From the NCBI GenBank assembly GCA_032719365.1, contig CM064871.1, positions 64,678,416 through 64,742,415 on the forward strand: a stretch of 64,000 nucleotides of DNA. Direction: 5' to 3'. Positions 59,091 through 64,000 of this stretch are shown one piece after another (position 1 is the stretch's first letter; each line of letters opens with the position of its first letter). The notes below the pieces were generated by a model. That model did not search any database, was not told where the DNA came from, and saw only the letters and a list, made by a program, of their open reading frames with translations. Source of the stretch: Prinsepia uniflora. Its lineage: Eukaryota; Streptophyta; Magnoliopsida; Rosales; Rosaceae. Both the position numbers and the translations under genes were made by a program.

Positions 59091-61927
59091 TGACAGGGAC
59101 CTGCCCCGATCCCCCGGGGACCACAAGGGGACGTGCCCTGCTCCCGTCTGACACCCGAACCGAAAATCCCGATTTTAGCCTTAAAACTTAAATGCATAAA
59201 TGTCCGAATTAAAAAGTCATACATATTCCAAATTTAACAGATGTCAGACAAGGGATACAATTTAAAATACAAATCCGAGCACGACACTAGAAAGGAAAAT
59301 CCTGCGGGTGATCCGACCCGACAGAGGTTCAGGTGCGCAGTGCAAAATCTATGCCTCAGCCTCGGGGTCCTCACCAACCTCAGCAATACGACCTGGAGGG
59401 GTTACCAAAACATGAAAGGTGAGTGGGCCGAAACTCAGGTTTGTAAAAACAGTATAATAAGGAAAATACATACTTTACCCCTCCGTTTTCCAAAACATGC
59501 ATGCATCAGTATTTAAAAACCATAAATACGTGTAATATATCACAGCATCATATTAAGCCAAAAATGTAATATAAACCCAGCTACTGCACCATACACAACC
59601 GATATTGACATCCCAGATGTCCGACGTCCCTGACGTCCAATAATGGTCACAGTCACAAGGCTACGCGTGCCACCCGGGGTCTCAAATCCAGAGTCCAATC
59701 TCCGAACCCAGTTCGGTTATGGCATCCCAGATGCCTAGCGTCCCAGACGCTCGACGTCCCAGACGTCCAATAATAGCAATCCTGCTCCTGAGTCATCCTA
59801 CGGTCCGGCACCTCCGTAGCATGACCCCTCGCAGGCAATGCGCCGTGACCGCTCCGGGGTACCACATCCGGAGGAGACAGTATCATACGGTGGATTATAC
59901 AGTGCAGTACCCAAGATAGTCATCGTATCCACAAGTATATGTAACTATATATATACAATATAAAACAGTGTTCATTTTCCGTAAAACGGGCCTCAGCCCA
60001 ACACCGTAAAACGTGTCACAACCGTAAATCGAGATAATCAAATCCATTAATGATTCACGCACACATATAGATATACGGAAATGAAAACGGTTATGCATGC
60101 AAGAGTTAATAAAAACGGGCCCACTCACAATACGCTCCCGCTGCGAATAACGCGCGTACGAACTTGTCTCCGGAATTAACGTAAGTTCCCTGTCATTTCC
60201 AATCACACACAAGTGTCATTATAGGTCCTTAAAATACCCTCAAAAAGTCCGAAACAGAAACCGGTTCGGGAAAGCCGGCCAACACGCTTCCCGAGACATC
60301 TGGCCCTAAACTGACCTTCCTCACTATCTCAGATCAACATAGTTATTTCACAGAAAATGTCCAAAATGATGAAAGGATTAAAAGTCATGTTGACCGTGAT
60401 CCGAGATAATGCTCAACGCGCCCTCACGCGCCGCCCAAAGTGGTTGCGCGTGAAAGTCACGCGCTGCTACAGTGTCACTGCTACAGTGTCACCGTCCTTG
60501 CCCGATTTACTGTAATTTGGGTCTGCGACCCGCGGGGTGACCCGATTAATTAGCCGTCTATTTCTACTTAATTTCTTTCCTTCTTGATTCTAACATGTTC
60601 TAAAGTCATTTAATTACAGTTTTCAGTCCACTAATCAACTCGACAAGCCTTCAACCATCCTATCCAAACCCGAATAGCTACACGGGTCCAACCTCAGAAC
60701 ACCTCCAAACAATCACCATTGTCCAATTAATTTATACAGAAGCATACTAGGACCTAGACTAACAAAATAGAACCATCAATTGAACGAAACATCACCTGAA
60801 AGTAGCCGTCCAAACGCTGCGATTTCCTCTGCACACGGCGGTCACCGTCCCAGCTCCTCCGTGGCTGGTTGTCGTCGATTTCGATATGGACAGGTTCCAA
60901 ATGTTCCCAGAAAGCTCACTTAGTGATTGGTTTCGTCCAAAAGGCCGTGGAAATTGAACTCGAATTTTCCATCCAAATCGGTTTTTCTCAGAACTGGAAC
61001 TTGGGTTCCTGGGCAATTCCTCGATCACACTCTTCGAATCTTGCACGGTTAGGTTTCTGCTACTCCCAGAAAGCTTCCCCAGTGTTTAGATCGATCTCAA
61101 AACCCGTAGAGATTGAATTCGGAAAATTTCCCCCCAAAGACCCGAAACTGTTCTTCACTGTTTCTCCCCGTCTCTCTCAACTCTCAGCCTCAAACAGACA
61201 CCAAAATGAACCCGTCACTCACTCCCCTTGCGCGGTTAATCGATCAAGGCGTCCAACACCCGTGGGAGACACTCACAGATTGCACTGCACCTGTTTCCCG
61301 CACACAGAGCCCGTTCAAGTTTTTAATTCTTCCCGTGGCCTGCACAGCCTCAAATTACACTCCCATTACCTCAAACTAATTAAACAATGTTCACAACTCA
61401 GTCCACTAAGGTTTAAACAATTGCACGCCCACAACCACCACGGCATGGCCGTGTACTCTGCTTTTCATGGTTGCTGCTACAGTAACCGTGCAAAAGACCA
61501 AAATGCCCTCAGGGCAGAAATTACCAAAATGCCCTCCAACTTCCGTGACCCACAACTCGGTCATCCGATGTCCGTTTCACGCGTGCCGCCTGTCGTTGTA
61601 CTCAGGGCATCGAGACGAATCTAACGGTCTTCGGGTCGTGTGAAAATTCCCGGTACATCAAAAAGTCAACTTTTTCCCCTAACTCGTCCAAATTACGGTA
61701 ATGCCCCTGAACTTCCGATAGTCATAACTTTTTCCCTGATCATCCGAATTGGACGTGCCACCTGTCTGTGAACTCGTGACGTCCCGAACTACGTCACGGT
61801 CACTGGTCAAAGTCCATTTGACCCATAACCCAAAAAGTCAACAATTGGCCATAATCCACAGGGGTAAAATCGTCACTTCATACATTAAATTACAATATTA
61901 CAATCTGTGAATTTCCGGGGTGTTACA
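59091..61927 (-). repeat. 5' LTR of the young gypsy element (2837 bp)
   Basis: Near-identical to 50374-53185. GC hairpin with perfect arms at 60446-60464. The 251-codon open frame at 60869-61624 runs antisense to the element and is copied in the other LTR simply because the LTRs are copies. Confidence 0.95.
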
Positions 61928-62119
61928 TCGATAAACGTGATTTCAAGTTTTGGAATCAGATTTCGGGAATAAGATTTGGGATTCGGTTTTGGAACTTGAA
62001 AAGTGGATATCTAGATTTGGATTCGGAATGATGATTCCGGATGCAGACTTGGCTACAGAATGATGATTTCGGATTTGGATTTAGAAATGGATTTATGGAT
62101 TTGGATTTGCTGGATCTGG

Positions 62120-62345
62120 TATTGAGTTTAAAGACCCGGATATGATATGTGACGAGGGCGGGCCCGGATTGGGTTTAAAGACCCGGATTGAGTTTAAAGA
62201 CTCGGGAGTTTAAAGACTCGAATATTGTGATTTTCCTCGGTAGGCCTATTGAGTTTAAAAACTCGGGAGTTTAAAGACTCGGATTATATTTAGGCCTGGA
62301 TTGAGTTTAAAGACTCGGATTGCTATTGAGTTTAAAGATTCGGAT
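62120..62345. repeat. GAGTTTAAAGACTC array (reverse orientation)
   Basis: About eight copies of TTGAGTTTAAAGACTCGG and variants GGGTTTAAAGACCC, in the 3' part of the LTR spanning 48307-62934; the same motif as at 2155 and 57125. Confidence 0.92.
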
Positions 62346-63558
62346 AGATCTAGCAGGTTCGATTGCTTGAAATGGATTTCAAATATGTTCGGATTTCTGT
62401 GATAACTTTATGGTTTTCAATAATGGTTTTTCAAATGTTTTGAGCTATGACCCGGAGGATATGGATTTTGATGGTTTTGGGCTGAGGCCCAGGATTTGAG
62501 AAAAAGAAATGATTTCAGGCTTTTGGTTTCATAGATGGTTATATTAATTTGAATATGAAATGGTTTTATGAAATGGGTTTTATATGCATGCATTGGTTTT
62601 TAAATTGAGGGTATAAATGTCTTTCTTATAAACTGTTTTGTAAACTTATTCTTCATTTTTGTCCACTCACAGTCTTTTGTGTTCTCGATACCTTCCAGGT
62701 TTGATGCGGTGTGGGCTGTTATTAGTGAGACGGAGACATCACACACGCAATCCACAGTAAATCTGCGAACTCTGGTTAACCCAAGTCGGTTTTTACTATG
62801 TTGACCTGAGATCCCTTGTCTGGCTTGCGTGTTCCACGGGGGTTGAATGAGCATTTAACCTTCGTGTCGCACGTGAGTTAGACGGGAGCATGACTTAGCC
62901 CTTAATCCTGGGGGATTGGGGGTGGGTCGTGTCAGGTAGGAACCGGCCGACGTGCAGTTATGGGTTTCGGTAGGAATGGGCCGACGTGCAGTTATGGGTT
63001 TCGGTAGGGACCAGCAGAAGGACAGTGCAGGTTTCGGTAGAACCAGGCCGAATGTCAGAGATGATGATGTCATCATGATGTATGTCAAATCTGTGACTAG
63101 TCAGGGTGTGACACGTGTCATCTGACACTTGTTAGGGCTGACATCATGCTGACATCAGCAGTGACGTCATGCGGACGTCAGCAGGGTACTGTAGCAACGT
63201 TGACCAGATACGTGGAGGCGTGTGTGAACAGTATTTTTTGTGGTACCAAAACCATTTTCAAGTTTTTGAAGATACGAATCCAATGGCGGTGGTTTCGTGT
63301 CAATCAGAGATCATTAAGTTGGTCAGATTAGGGCTTGAAGCCTCGGGAAGCGTGTTCAGACGTCTTTCTCGGGCCGATTTCATTCTAGGGCTTCATATTT
63401 GAGATGTAGGAACATGTAGTGACCTTTATGTGTACTTTGGACTTGACCGTAATTATACGTTAGCACCAGGATAGGTTTACACGTCCAGTAAGCGGTGGGA
63501 CCGGACTGTGAGTGGGCCTTTGATTTCGTTAAACCCTTGCATGCATAACTGTTTTCCT

Positions 63559-63584
63559 TTATATATATATATATATATATATAA
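63559..63584. repeat. (AT)n tract
   Basis: About 26 bp of alternating TA in the window-edge LTR; a second tract of about 16 bp lies at 63685-63700. Confidence 0.9.
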
Positions 63585-64000
63585 TTCAGGCAAAAGCATC
63601 TGATTATCTTGAGTTATGATTATGGCACGTATTACGATGTTTGGGCATGAGTCCCGTTTAGTAAGTTATGCACTATTTTGAGTTATATATATATATATAT
63701 GGATTTCAATGTTTGTCTTTAGTCCTGCACTGTATAGATCTACCCTAGTGATACTGTCTCCTCCGCATGTGGGTACCCCAGAATGGTCACGACGCAATGC
63801 CTACGAGTGGTCATTCTACGGAGGGACCGGACCGTAGAGTGACTCTAGAGCAGGATTTCTATGATTGGACGTCTGGGATGTCAGGCATCTGGGATGCCAT
63901 ACCCGGACTGGGTTCGGGATTTGGACTCGGGATTGAGACCCCGGGTGGCATGCGTAGCCTTGGTACTGTGACCTTATTAGACGTCTGGGACGTCAAACAT

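Larger units (their letters stand above)
50374..61927 (-). mobile_element. Young Tekay/Del-type Ty3/gypsy element with both LTRs
   Basis: 11.55 kb, TSD TCGAT (50369-50373 and 61928-61932). Minus-strand order: 5' LTR 61927-59091, iMet PBS 59088-59076, gag, zinc knuckle, protease, RT, RNase H, integrase, chromodomain-like tail ending at 53219, purine tract 53198-53186, 3' LTR 53185-50374. LTRs are TG...CA. By eye the LTRs differ at about 29 bases plus one 25-bp indel over 2.8 kb, near 1%, so insertion is recent. The coding region already has premature TGA stops, a gag frameshift and a solo LTR insertion, so it is not autonomous. Confidence 0.95.
48307..62934 (+). mobile_element. Solo gypsy-type LTR (3.07 kb net) split by a young element
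   Basis: Starts TGTAACGACCCGTCCCGG and ends GGTGGGTCGTGTCA. Flanks GATAG (48302-48306) and GGTAG (62935-62939) are a TSD with one mismatch. It is interrupted at 50373 by the gypsy element that ends at 61927. It contains a GC hairpin near 49766-49785, GTAAGTGGAC with GATGCATGCAT (50118-50152), an array of GAGTTTAAAGACTC (62120-62345), and TGCATGCAT with GTCCACTCAC (62584-62670). No interior sequence, so it is a solo LTR. Confidence 0.85.
47138..64000 (+). mobile_element. Gypsy-type LTR split by a nested insertion; runs off the window
   Basis: Starts TGTAATGACTTGAAC at 47138. It is cut at 48306 by the LTR 48307-62934 and resumes at 62935 to the window end. The right part (63480-64000) is the reverse of the middle of the LTRs at 50700-51200: GTGAGTGGGCC, TTGCATGCATAAC, then the block with GGACGTCTGGGATGTCAGGC and GGTACTGTGACC. 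The dyad at 47434-47459 has 12-bp arms. Its 3' end and TSD lie outside. Confidence 0.7.

Overview
The window is nuclear DNA from a flowering plant, almost certainly a eudicot. Two spliced genes with canonical GT-AG introns show this, and they sit in a dense bed of plant LTR retrotransposons with tRNA-iMet primer sites, Ty1/copia gag-pol remnants, a hAT MITE and two TRIM elements of Cassandra type. I cannot name the species. Only about 9 kb (roughly 28.0-38.1 kb) looks like ordinary gene space; the rest is repeats.

Left flank (1-11.2 kb): an old Ty1/copia element on the minus strand, cut into three coding pieces (1-973, 6554-7430, 10282-10482). The first gap holds a rearranged Ty3/gypsy-type remnant with three LTR heads and a further LTR inside it (974-6553). 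The second gap holds a solo LTR (7431-10281). At 11180-21010 lies a complete but decayed Tekay/Del-type gypsy element on the minus strand, with TSD GTTGC, iMet PBS, PPT and gag-pol; a Cassandra TRIM (11200-11913) sits in one of its LTRs. From 21.4 to 27.8 kb there is an older element with long direct repeats and a copia-type gag, but no recognisable pol.

Gene island: a RAD6-type E2 ubiquitin-conjugating enzyme gene (UBC1/UBC2-like; CDS 30354-32635, five coding exons, 152 aa) on the plus strand faces, tail to tail, a leucine-rich-repeat receptor-like pseudokinase of the At3g03770 type (CDS 33162-36294, five exons, 718 aa) on the minus strand. About 0.5 kb separates the two stop codons. The sequence upstream of the LRR gene is a tandem duplication of about 205 bp. 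A 575-bp hAT-type MITE with a perfect 8-bp TSD lies at 38147-38721.

Right flank (38.7-64 kb): a nest of LTRs whose order of arrival can be read from target-site duplications. A solo LTR (39827-46868, TSD TTTAT) contains three later insertions: an LTR at 40857-43656, a Cassandra TRIM at 43753-44479 (TSD TATCA) and a short LTR at 45635-46389 (TSD CCCTC). To its right, an LTR starting at 47138 is split by an LTR (48307-62934), which is split by a young gypsy element (50374-61927, TSD TCGAT, LTRs about 99% identical), which is split in its protease region by a solo LTR (56565-57887, TSD ACAAT).

The gypsy-type LTRs are distant relatives. They share a plan: TGTAAC start, a conserved palindrome whose arms covary between copies, a GC-rich hairpin, and a pair of CATGCATG blocks framed by inverted GTGAGTGGAC/GTCCACTCAC boxes. 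These shared structures, and the 5S-rRNA-like promoters in the TRIM LTRs, are the most interesting signals here. I found no sign of a prokaryotic-type system, CRISPR array or gene cluster.
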